DNA of 64,000 nucleotides from Enoplosus armatus (Eukaryota; Chordata; Actinopteri; Centrarchiformes; Enoplosidae). Shown piece after piece: positions 10,208 to 20,170 of the stretch (its first letter is position 1; each line of letters begins with the position of its first letter). The notes under the pieces are model-generated. The model was not told the DNA's origin and did no database searches. It saw nothing but the letters and a program-made list of their open reading frames with translations. The DNA lies in contig NC_092189.1 in assembly GCF_043641665.1 (NCBI RefSeq), positions 15,468,833-15,532,832 on the forward strand, given 5' to 3'. The position numbers and the translations under genes were made by a program.

Positions 10208-13200
10208 CCCTCCCAGGTGAGGTGATTCCCAGTTCCTCACACAGTTATCACACCATTATGCACAATCTGTCGAGCTATAAATAGAAGGTTACATGAAGCC
10301 AATGTGATTTTACAGTCAGAGCGATGGCAAAGGCTTTGTAAGTCTTTCACATGCTCACAAACAGATGGAACACATAATGAAAACCAGCATGTCTGTGTTA
10401 CACAAGAAGTGACTCAAATATATGACAGCATTCATTCAAACTTAACTTTTTGAAAATTAATATATCAAGCTCAAAAACAACAATCATGAAATTGTCAACA
10501 GCTGCACAAGTTGACTAATAGTTGAAGCTATTGCCTTTTGTTATGTATGTATCTGGTAAAAAAGGAAAGAAGACAACATATGCACACGCACTGTACATGC
10601 ATACACATACATGTAAAATTTAAAAAGCAAAGGCAACAATTCCCTACTCTGTTATTTAATAAGTGAGAAGAATAAGGTGGTATATTTTTGTTATCTGCGC
10701 ACTAAATATACAATTGCTGTGTTTTGGAAAAACATCTCCAAGCCTGTGAATCAAAGGTCTTTTAAGTTCTCTCTCAATGGAAAAATGAACATTTTAAAGG
10801 GAAAATCCAAAGTCTTTGAAAAGATGTGGGGATCATTCATGGACTTCCTGAAAAACAATCCCACGGAAGATTCTTCAATACTAGAACTTTATTTGTTTTA
10901 AAGTATAAAGTATGGACAAACTGTACACCATTATTAGATTGTTTATGTGATTTCTAAAGTATATTTTGTTGATGAATAGTTTCATTCATTAATCTCCATC
11001 CTCTAACTCTTCCTGTCCCCTGCTCCCTCCTTCAATCCCAGCTGGTTTTCCATTTCCAGACGCTGCTGGACAACTTTGAGCGAACGGTCATCGATGACAG
11101 TCGACTGGCTGGCAGGCCAGCTGAGATCTTTGTCGGAAAGATGTTCAAGATGGAGGTCTGGGAGACGCTGCTGATGTCCATGAGGACTGGAGAGGTGGCT
11201 GAGTTCTGGTGTGATGCCACTGTGAGTTGAACTACAGACTTCAAGATATGAGGCTCCTAATAAGTGTTCATGAGCGAGAAAGGGAAGCTTTGCTCCTCAT
11301 TATGATTCACATGAATCAACCTTCTGAAGCCTCCTACATGCTCAGTATTATAAACACAAACAGAGCGATCTATTTGTGCACATTTTAGTGTTTTTCTTCT
11401 GGAGAAAAACGTAATTTGCAAGTAAAATTGTGGCCATTTCTTGTGTTTGGTAGGACTGATTGGCACAGACGGGCGGCACCAGGGGGTTAGCGTGATTAAG
11501 TGCTTCTATGTCTTGCTGCAGACCTGTTGTTTATGCATTTGTTGATGAGTTAATTTTATAGCACACAGGCTTGTACCCCATCGTGTCCAAGGGAATGAGG
11601 CTGATCGCTCAAGGGAAAGACCCCCTTGAGGGCCAGAGACACATGTGTGGCATGGGAAACATGTTTCACTATCACTCCACTGGTTTCCCAGAGCTGGATG
11701 AGATAATGAGAACTCCTCAACCACTTATATTCATCATGGAGCTGTTGCAGGTAAGAACCAGTGGCAAAATACTGTATGTCACACTGGATAGCAAAATAAG
11801 AAGACACCGTATAACAATCAGCTGTCATTTTTTCAATAAACATAATTTCTCAGATTGTAGCATCTTTAAACATAAGCTGACAGTTAAAAAAAAGACACAT
11901 TTACCTATTCATCCAACCCTCTACTAGAATTGAGACACTCCTACACACTATTTCCTAAAATCCACTGACAGAAATGACAAAAGCAAAGTCCCACTCTGCC
12001 TACAACATTCAGCTTTGAAACATTATAGTATCCAGAACAAGCTTGAAGCTCACCAGGGGGTCCAGCAGCAGTAGCAGTAAATTAACATCTTGGTTGTTTG
12101 AGGTAGTTTCACAATGCTGCACACAAGTTTACAACTTTTCAGTGGTGGAAGAAGCACTCAGATCCTTAAGTAAAAGCAGCAAAACCAGACTGTAAAAATA
12201 CTCAAGTAAAGACAAGTATGACCAAAGTAAAAGCAGTACAATGGCCCCTTTCAGTGAGTGTTAAATTGTGGAGCTCCCGACATCCAAAATGATGATTTTT
12301 TGAGACTTAGGGGCCTCTCCTGTTAGTTTTGTTGCAGGACAAGTTAAAACTTAAATTTTTATTGGTGACCTCATGTAAACCCCAGCAGAACTTTGCATAA
12401 CTCCAACCTGAGCAGGTCTAATCAGCGACATAACAGAAAATGCCTGCGTGGTTATGCGGGGCCTTTAATCTGTAATAATGCATCATATGTTATATCATTT
12501 GATCATATGTATTGTATGTAAAATCAAAGTAACAAGTAACAACAACTGTCAAATAAATGTAGATGAGTAAAAAGTGTATATTTCCCTCTGAATTGTAGTA
12601 GAGCAGAAGTATAAAGTTCCTCAAAACTGTACCGTAAATGTACTTAGTTTCCTTCCACCACTGCAATTCTTTGCACCCGTTTAGCTTTCACTTGTGCCTC
12701 CATCGTTTGAGTTTTTCTCCTTTTGATGTTTTTGTTCTGCTGTGCTCTCCTCCTGCCCCTGCTGCTTCCAGGTGGGAGACCCCATGTCCTACCAAAGAGA
12801 GTCGTGGATGATGGAAAAGGATGAGAAGCTGCAGACAGTGCCAGTTCTCCACATGCAGGGCAATGCGCTGGTCAAGCAGAGACGATTCAGAGAGGCTGCC
12901 AGCAAGTACAAAGAGGCCGTCCTGCTGTTGAAAACAGTCCAGTCCAAAGTGAGTGAAGGATTAGGGGGGAAAGATGAGATGGAGGGAAGCAAAATGAGTG
13001 ATGTGCAGGCTTGTGAATTTTGAGGTTTTCTCAGGATTTTAGGTTTTTGGGACATGCAACTCCTGCTCTTTTCCAGTGGGAGATCCCTGTTTTCCTGTTT
13101 TGCTCTGCTTCACTATGTCCCTGATTACAGTAGGCAGTAGGGTGGGAGGGCTGGCAAAGGAAAGAGGAGGGAGAGCTGTGGAGGGCTGTCTAGGATGAGA

Positions 13201-13560
13201 GGGGGATGTAAAGATGGAGGAATACGGGTGGGAGAACAAGTTGTTTATGAGATGTTCTGATGAGAGAGTGTAGATGATTCTTTTGTGCGTGAGAGTGATT
13301 TTTGGCAGCTTTATATATATTCACAAGTTTGTGAATGTTGGAGGCTCACAGATAGTTGGCTAGTGTGCAAACAGCTAGAAAAGCTCTGTGAGGCAGAGAT
13401 GGTGCTTTTGGTATTCTTCAGTGTCCCAAAGCCATGACATGTTTGAATCTGTGTGAAAATATTTAAACCTACAGAATTCACATCAATTATTAAAATATGT
13501 GTAGGAGATGCCAAGAAGCATAGCAGCATGGATCATGTTCTTGTTCTTCCATCTGTGAAT

Positions 13561-13602
<42 letters not shown>

Positions 13603-16600
13603 GAGATGCCGGGTGATATAGACTACATTAATTTGGGTCGAATGATCATCCCCCTGGAGTTGAACTACTGCCAGTGTATGTTGGAGCTGGAGGAGTATTA
13701 TGAAGTTATAGAGCACACCACCGAACTGCTGGAGAAACACAAAGGTAAATGTCTGGTTGGATGTATCCTGATTACTAGTTAATCCTCATTTTTGGCACTG
13801 AAACACAGAAGATGATTAGCTTAGCTTAGCATAAAGACTTGAAGCAGGGGGAGACAGCTACCTTGGCTCTGTCCAAATGTAAAAATTCAGATTACCAGCA
13901 CCTCTAAAGCTATGGGGGGTTGGACAGAGCCAGGCTAGTTGTCTGCACTTCCAGTCTTTTTGCTAAGCTAAGCTAACCATCTGCTAGCTGTAGATTTGAC
14001 TGTTACACAAAGCTTGAGCCAGGATACGGTTAGCTCAATTTAGCATGAAGACTGGAAGCAGGGGGAAAATGGTTAGCCCCATAACTTTACACTTAGGTTT
14101 TGTACAGATTAAACAAATGAGATATAGCATGTTAATTAGTGAGCTTTAGAGGTGGACAGAGCCAGATTAGCTGTGTCCCCCTACTTTCTTTCAGTCTTTA
14201 TGCTAAGCTAAGCTAACTATCTCCTGGCTGTAGCTTTCATGAGAGCTTTATCAACCTACAGCCAAGAGATGTTAGCTTAGCTTAGCATAACAACTGGAAG
14301 TAACAGCTAGCCTGCTTTTTGTACAGGTTAAACAAACTAGCTATAACACGTTAATTAGTTAGCTTTAGAAGTGCTAGCAGCTGGATTTGTTTGTAGCTTC
14401 TGACAGAGCCAGGCTAGCTGTTTCCCCAAGCCTCCAGTCCTTATGCTAAACTACACTAACCATCTCCTGGCTTTAGCATAATTTTTAACTGACAGACATG
14501 AGAGTGGTAACAATTTTCTTATCTAACTCTCAGCAAGAGAGCAAATAAGAGTATCTCCCAAAATGTCGAACTATCCTTTGTTATCAAGTACAGGAAAAGC
14601 TGCTCAGTGATGAGTAAAATGAGGGCTCGTACAGAGTTACCCCAGGATATGATCACTGTGACGAAAATTAATTTCAAAATGTTGTAAAAAGCTGAAGCCT
14701 GTGCCATTTTTTATTGCAGTGGCTGTTGCATGTTGCGGCTGTGTGTTCAGTGAGAGTGTGTAGGAGGGCTGAGGCTGACATTACTGAGGGTTTTACAGTT
14801 GGAGCAGCCCTGGGAATTGTACTGTCAAACCCATGGCTACTCATATAATCCTAGAGGAGCTCGCATGCTGGCACAGTCTCCACTTCAGAGCCTTACGAAT
14901 TATGCCACCGAGGTAGTCTTTATTTTACTCTGTCCCTCAGCCTGGATTTCCAGTTTTATATTTGTGTGTGTGTGTGTGTGGCATGAGAAGGGAGTGTGTG
15001 CAGTTGTGAATGTGTGTGCCTGTATGATGTGTGTGCTCGAGCTTGTGTGACAGGAGGAGGAAGGGTGTAAACTTGCTTGTGAGTGAGCACGAAAGATGGG
15101 AAGGCGTTTCTGAGCTCCACTGGCCCAATTCGAGCTGTCGTTGCAGAGCTGCAGCCCTCCTCATAAGGCCTCCTTACACCTCCTTTCCCTTTCTGCCTTT
15201 AGTGTCCCTTTTCCTTTCCTTTTGTCTCGTTTTCTTCTTCACTTTACTTGCATTCTTCTCCATGGTGTTGTTCCTCCTGTCATCAATATCATGTTGTCTG
15301 TATCAGTTCAAGTCAGCCACTCTGCTGCTGTTTCATCCCTTCAATCCAGTTGTTCTAAGCACCCAGTGGTGGCTCACTCCAGTCTCTCTGCTTTTGCCAG
15401 AGGTGACAGAGAAATCTGTCTAAATGTTGGCTGAATGAAGATTTAGCGGGAGGGAAATTAAGTGCAGAGGAACAGAAAAACTGAGCCATCAGCTGGTATC
15501 TAACAAAGCACACGAGTCTATTCTGCTGTGTCCACGAGTTTTAAAAGAATGGTTTGACATTTTAGAAAATACACTTCACGTCCAGTGGAGACTTCACCAG
15601 TGAAGAGATCACTGATATCAGTCTCATGTCTGTCTGTTAAATGTAAGGCTACCGCTAGCAGCGAGTTAGCTTAGCTTAGGAAATAGGGGGAAAGCAGCTA
15701 TCCTGGCTTTGTCAAAATCAGCCTACCAGCACCACTAAAGCTCACAAATTGACATGTTATATCTCGTTTCGAGTTATGCGCCGGACTACTTGGCCAGGCA
15801 TAGTAACTTTTTTTCTGACATATAAAACAAACAAGATATAATTCATTTGTGAGCTGTAGAGGTGAATTTTGTTCCAGTTGGGCAGACCCAGGCTAATTTT
15901 TGTTCAAAGCTGCTGGCTGTATTTTAATATTTAAAAGACAGACATGAGAGTGGTAATAATTCTCATCCAAAGTGAATAAGCATATATCGTTAAATGTCAA
16001 ACTTCTGCTTGAAGACATAAGGCTTTAGTGAGGGATAAAGACGCAGCAGGTGTGCATTTTTGGTTTGGTTTTGTTTTGCAAACAGAGAAATACACATACT
16101 GACAGTACACACCTACACAATGTCCTAAATGCAGACCAATCGCCACCTCAACTTCAGCAGACGGAGCAGGTTTGTTATTGAATATCTCTAGGTTAGACAT
16201 TAATAACTCTGTTTTTATTTCATGCCCTTATTCTTTTTTATTCTGTTGTGTTTTTTGTTGCTTTTCTGTTTCGCAGACTGTGTGAAGGGCTACTACAAGA
16301 GAGCCAAGGCCCACGCTGCCGTGTGGAATGAAAAGGAAGCCAAGAAAGACTACAACATGGTGGCCCACCTGGACATCACTCTGGCCTCTCTTGTCAGTCG
16401 AGAGCTGAAGGCCCTGTCAGAGCTCATGAAGGAGAAGTACTGGGAGGAGAAGGAGACGTACTGGAACATGCTGGATAAAAAGGAGAGCAAAAATGAAGAG
16501 GAGGAAGAGGTGGAAGGAAAACAAGAAGACAGTGAAAGTGTGACCACAGAGAGTAAAGATGAAGTGAAGGAAGTAAGAGGTGAAGAAGAATCTCCATCTA

Positions 16601-19068
16601 AATGTGCTGAAGTCCATAAAGAGGACCTTGGAGGAAATAAGGTTACATCAACTGAGGGAACAGTTAATGAAGAGGAAGCGAGCCATTCTGAGATCGATCC
16701 AAACGCTTCCGATAAATCAAACGGGAAGGGCTGGCAGCAGATGTTACGACTGGTCATGCTGCTGCAGAACGAAGGCAACTTCCTCATTAAAGAAAAACGC
16801 TTTCAAGAGGCTTCTGCAAAGTTCAAGGAGGCCATAGAATATGTGGACATCCTTCAGAATAAGGTTAGACCAATTGATCATACAGTGACGTTGAGTGGAA
16901 GCATGCTACAAAAGTAGTATTGTAGGATTATTCTGGAAAATGAAATGTAAAATAAAGCTCTCTCTGATGACAATGATTGTCCAGATGGACGTCAGGACTG
17001 ATGCTGACCATATTAACAGCCAAGAGTCCAAGCCATTCAAAGCGTGATGAATGCATTGAATGTGCCAGAAAGTAGTCGCACAAAAGGACTGTGGTTGGTA
17101 AACTATAATCATCTGTCATTGTTGCTTTTTTACTGAAGAGCAGCTGTGGCATTGTAGGTATGCTGGCAAAATGAATAGCAGAGAAAAGAGCGCTAAAAAT
17201 AACAGCTATCCACAGAGATATCACTGTGACAGCGCTCGCCTGAGCTTCTTTTCTCTTTCTTAAACTCCCTCACTTCTGCCACACCTCGCTGTCTAACTCC
17301 CCACGCCTTTCACACACAACAGACTCCCTCTTCTCGTCCACCCACACCGTCTTCCATCATCATTTCTCCTCCTCCTATTCTTACAGTCCTCTACCCTTTA
17401 CCTCATCTCTCCATCATGTTCAGCATCCAATCTTCTTCACCATTCCCCCAAAATCCTTACATTTTCAACTCTCTTTTTGTTGTTGCACGTTTTCGCTCTC
17501 GTTTATCTTGTCAACATTTCCTCTGCCAACTATCCCCACCACCTCCTCCACCCTGGTCGTCCCACCTTCCACCCGTCTCGTCCTCTCTGTGTACTCAGCA
17601 GGCGGATCAAAAGGGCGAGGACTGGGAGTCCCTGCAGAAAGTGTGCCTTCCGCTGACTCTCAACCTCAGCCAGTGCATGCTGGAGCTCAAACAATACCAG
17701 CAAGTGGTGGAGCTCAACGACGAGCTGCTGAAGAAGCATAAAGGTAATATACTGTATGTTAGTGTGAAGATAGAGTTTGAGGCAGGAGGAAACAAAAAGA
17801 CGTATTTTGATATAGACAGTAGGTACATGAGTATATATAAACATCCTCGGCTTTAGTTTTTTTTTTCCTCACACACCTTCGTTTTTGAGCTTAAAAATAT
17901 CAAGTACAAATGCCTGGCCCTCAGCAAACGCCTGCCTTCACACTGCAACAATCTTTGATCTCTCTGTTTATCAGGGAAAGAAGGAACCAAACATTCACAA
18001 CCGCATCGCAGAGTCTCTTTCGTTCCCCTGACACCCACCCATGGACATCACAGTCAAAAATGAATTCATTGTTTTCTTTTTGTTTCTGCTATGACTGAAT
18101 TATTTATAGTTGAGGCTGATGTGAAATGGTTGTTCTTATGCTTTCCTTTTCCCTTCATTTACTTCTCTCCAACTTCCTCCATCTCCTGTCTCTCCACTGG
18201 CGTTCAGTGCAGTTATTTCGTCCTCCCTCTAGTAGTTGATTTTACCTTTGACTTTTAGTTTTACTGCCTCACAGTTTTATTCTTGCTACCCCCTGATCTT
18301 GCTGACGTCCTGTTTCTTCTCCCCCACTGTCTTTTCTCATACTCCATAGGTAACTTTAAGGCAGTGTACCAGCGGGCACGCGCCCATGCCGCTTTGTGCA
18401 ACGAGGACGAAGCTCGGAGGGACTTTGATATGGTGGAGAAATTGGACCCAAAGTTCAAACCCTTTGTCCGCCAGGAACTGAAAAAGCTGTGTGAGGGCAT
18501 GCGAACCGTGCACGCCCGCCAGAATAAGACTTACTGGGAGACGACGCAGGAGAAGTGGGGGCCTGGTGGAAGCAAGGCAAAGAGTGCTGCAAGAAAGAAG
18601 AACGTCAAATTTTCACAGAAAACCACTGAGAAAAAAACTGAAGAAGATAAGACAGAAGTCGGTAAGACAGAAGACAAGGAAAGCTCAGAGAAACCCGCCC
18701 CTGCTGAGACAGAGGGAGGGAATGACACAGAAACAGAGAAAAATCCAGATGTGAAAGCAGAGCAGAGTAATGAAGAGCTAGAGAGTGGGAGAGCGAGTGG
18801 AGAGGGGATAGGCAATGAAAATATGGAGGGTGTCGTGGTTCAGGAGAACAGGCAGGGTGCACCAGATAATCGAGCAACAGATAAAGATAGCGATCCCGCG
18901 CCCACCAGCAAAGGCAAAGACAATGTAGTGAGCAAGGGATCGGCGAGCGATAAGGGCAGAAAGAAGGTCAAATGCCAATCAAGTGCTGAACTGGGCCCAA
19001 GCAGGACAAACCAAGGGAACAAAGCCACCAGTGATAAGACAGGAAATGGTGGCACTCAATCAGAATAG
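9644..19068 (+). CDS. aipl1: AIPL1-type co-chaperone with FKBP-like domain and two TPR blocks
   Basis: AIPL1 is a photoreceptor co-chaperone that works with HSP90 to fold cone and rod PDE6. Exons: 9644-9739, 11042-11221, 11562-11750, 12772-12948, 13603-13744, 16277-16863, 17602-17743 and 18350-19068 (stop TAG 19066-19068). All phases agree, giving 743 residues. Residues 1-155 form the FKBP-like domain (ERTVIDDSR, MFKMEVWE, EVAEFWCD, QGKDPLEG). Residues about 156-333 form TPR block 1 (EYYEVIEHTTELLEKHK, YYKRAKAHAAVWNEKEA), which closely matches AIPL1. Residues about 334-412 are an acidic Glu/Ser/Lys linker. Residues about 413-570 form a second, diverged TPR block, and about 571-743 a Lys/Glu/Ser-rich tail. 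Human AIPL1 is 384 residues with one TPR block, so this model is nearly twice as long. The AIPL1 assignment over AIP rests on the start MEDTYLLN and the TPR block. The exon 7 start could be 17599. The second half could be absent from some transcripts. Confidence 0.9.
10173..10206. repeat. (GT)17 microsatellite, aipl1 intron 1
   Basis: A perfect GT run lies in the first intron of aipl1, far from splice sites. The rest of this 1.3-kb intron (9740-11041) shows no other structure that I can support. Confidence 0.95.
12140..12663. mobile_element. Non-autonomous hAT-like element with 12-bp terminal inverted repeats (aipl1 intron 3)
   Basis: The left end CAGTGGTGGAAG (12140-12151) is the exact reverse complement of the right end CTTCCACCACTG (12652-12663). 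Flanking 8-mers CAACTTTT (12132-12139) and CAATTCTT (12664-12671) match at 6 of 8 positions, like a decayed 8-bp target-site duplication typical of hAT elements. Inside are AAGTA-rich motifs (AAGTAAAAGCAG, TATTTCCCTCTGAA) and no transposase ORF. The element is 524 bp. Related, more decayed copies lie near 52277-52756 and 61487-61973. Confidence 0.85.
13569..13600. repeat. (GT)16 abutting the aipl1 exon 5 splice acceptor
   Basis: The GT run ends at 13600 and is followed directly by the acceptor AG (13601-13602) and exon 5. No conventional polypyrimidine tract lies between them. Confidence 0.97.
13806..14582. repeat. Composite foldback repeat with several internal units (aipl1 intron 5)
   Basis: Motifs TTAGCTTAGCATAA, CTGGAAGCAGGGGGA, GACAGAGCCAGGCTAG and TGCTAAGCTAAGCTAAC recur several times in direct and inverted orientation (for example 13817, 13963, 14040, 14201 and 14274). 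The right end has ACATGAGAGTGGTAA and CCCAAAATGTCGAACTATCC, as in the element at 15551-16003. It looks like tandem or nested copies of one teleost non-autonomous element. Confidence 0.75.
15551..16003. mobile_element. Non-autonomous foldback element, single copy (aipl1 intron 5)
   Basis: It begins with GGTTTGACATTTTAGAAAAT and ends with TTAAATGTCAAACTTC, giving inverted termini around GTTTGACATTT. Internal segments include TCATGTCTGT, TTAGCTTAGCTTAGG, CTACCAGCACCACTAAAGCT and GACATGAGAGTGGTAAT. It has no ORF. It belongs to the same family as the composite repeat at 13806-14582, about 1 kb upstream in the same intron. Confidence 0.75.
16729..18545 (+). other. aipl1: Second TPR block of aipl1 (internal duplication)
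   Basis: The 3' end of exon 6 (16729-16863), exon 7 (17602-17743) and the start of exon 8 repeat the exon 4-6 segment. Paired motifs by eye: GNALVKQRRFREAASKYKEA with GNFLIKEKRFQEASAKFKEA; LNYCQCMLELEEY with LNLSQCMLELKQY; ELLEKHK with ELLKKHK; YKRAKAHAAVWNEKEAKKDY with YQRARAHAALCNEDEARRDF; KETYW with NKTYW. Exons 5 and 7 are each 142 bp, begin in phase 0 and end one base into a codon. I estimate 40-50 per cent identity, so the duplication looks old. Reading frames are open and the TPR pattern is kept, which suggests it is still constrained. No second FKBP domain exists. Confidence 0.85.
16951..16956 (+). terminator. aipl1: Intronic AATAAA after an in-frame stop, aipl1 intron 6
   Basis: If intron 6 is retained, the frame runs 17 codons past the donor to a TAG at 16915-16917, and AATAAA follows 33 nt later. 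This could terminate a short isoform of about 474 residues that ends within the second TPR block. It is a prediction only. Confidence 0.4.
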
Positions 19069-19386
19069 AGCAATGGTTCTGAAATTGTCCTATGTAGAGC
19101 CAGAGGAACACAGGGGGAGCTGAGGACCTTAAAACTGGGAAAGAACAGCAATATGGATGCAGAGAGTGAAACAGAAAGACAAGTGATAAACAGCCAAGCC
19201 TCAAGTCTCAACAGGAAATATTGATTCTGCCACATACAAATCCAAATATAGACACAAGAAGAAAAATTAATATAAACATCCGCACTTGGCACCGTTCTTT
19301 AAGTTTCATTATCCAGTTCTCAGAGGGATAACTGCAGGCATATAAAAAAGCACAGGCAGACAAAGAGTTTGCCAAATACAAAGTTT

Positions 19387-19392
19387 TTTATT
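19387..19392 (-). terminator. drp2: Candidate drp2 poly(A) signal AATAAA (minus strand)
   Basis: TTTATT on plus reads AATAAA on minus, about 3.4 kb past the drp2 stop. An alternative is 20128-20133. Which is used cannot be told from sequence alone. Confidence 0.4.
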
Positions 19393-20164
19393 TCTGTACA
19401 CAAAGAGTAGAAAGCAGCCAGTAACCCAACTTGTTATTACAGTAAAAAGCCTTTCTTCAGAAAACCTTTTATACAGATTAAAAACTCCAGAGAAAAGACA
19501 GCAAGAAGTGTTTGAGTGCTGGACAATAACATCAAATCAAAAACCGTTAAACATTTGAATGGTTAATGAGGTATATTAATGGTGATTAAAAAAAAGAAAG
19601 AAAGAAGAAACCTCAGTTCACCAGTAAGGTATGAGTGTGTGTGTGTGTATGTGTTAGTGTTCAACACCTTATTTGAGGTTAGGTGATTCATTGCCCTGAC
19701 GTGTGAGATGACACACAAGCGCACGTGTCCTTATTACAAGCTTAGATGCGTGATAGCAAACATGGAGGGTGTGACGCGAAGACAGGAGAGCAATGATCAG
19801 AGCCGTTAGCGTGTTGGCTGACTACATGCGGTAACAGAAGTCTAGGGAGCGATAGCGGTGTCCTCTAGGGGTGACTCCAGCCTCTGCAAAGAGCCTTTTT
19901 TCTCCAATCACACAGCTTCAGCCACGCCACAGGGAGCAGGGTATGTTATAGTGTAATGAGGAATATAGGGAGCTATCACCAGTATAGAAATCTGTACATG
20001 GATCACACCAAGGATGATTGCACTCTCCTGCAGCTGGATGACCATCAAAGTCAATTTAGACGCTGGTGTCAAACAACAGGAGAGTGAACTGTGGGGATGA
20101 ACTGTGGTAATGAAACCACCTACTGTATTTATTATTATTATCTACCTCCTCTATATTGGCTTAA

Positions 20165-20170
20165 AATAAA
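20165..20170 (+). terminator. aipl1: Candidate aipl1 poly(A) signal AATAAA
   Basis: This is the first canonical plus-strand AATAAA after the aipl1 stop, about 1.1 kb downstream. A second lies at 20324-20329, and variants ATTAAA at 19477-19482 and 19585-19590 could be used instead. Confidence 0.4.

Noticed and set aside
16350..16787. 145-codon minus-strand ORF opposite aipl1 exon 6
   Set aside because: Antisense shadow of the Glu/Lys-rich linker, which reads as Ser/Phe/Leu on the other strand.
18531..18877. Two minus-strand ORFs opposite aipl1 exon 8
   Set aside because: Shadows of the charged aipl1 tail, with no domain and no splice context.
16729..19068. Second TPR block as a separate gene
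   Set aside because: It is in one open frame with exon 6, has no start exon, FKBP domain or visible promoter, and the phases join. A single gene is simpler, though transcripts should decide.
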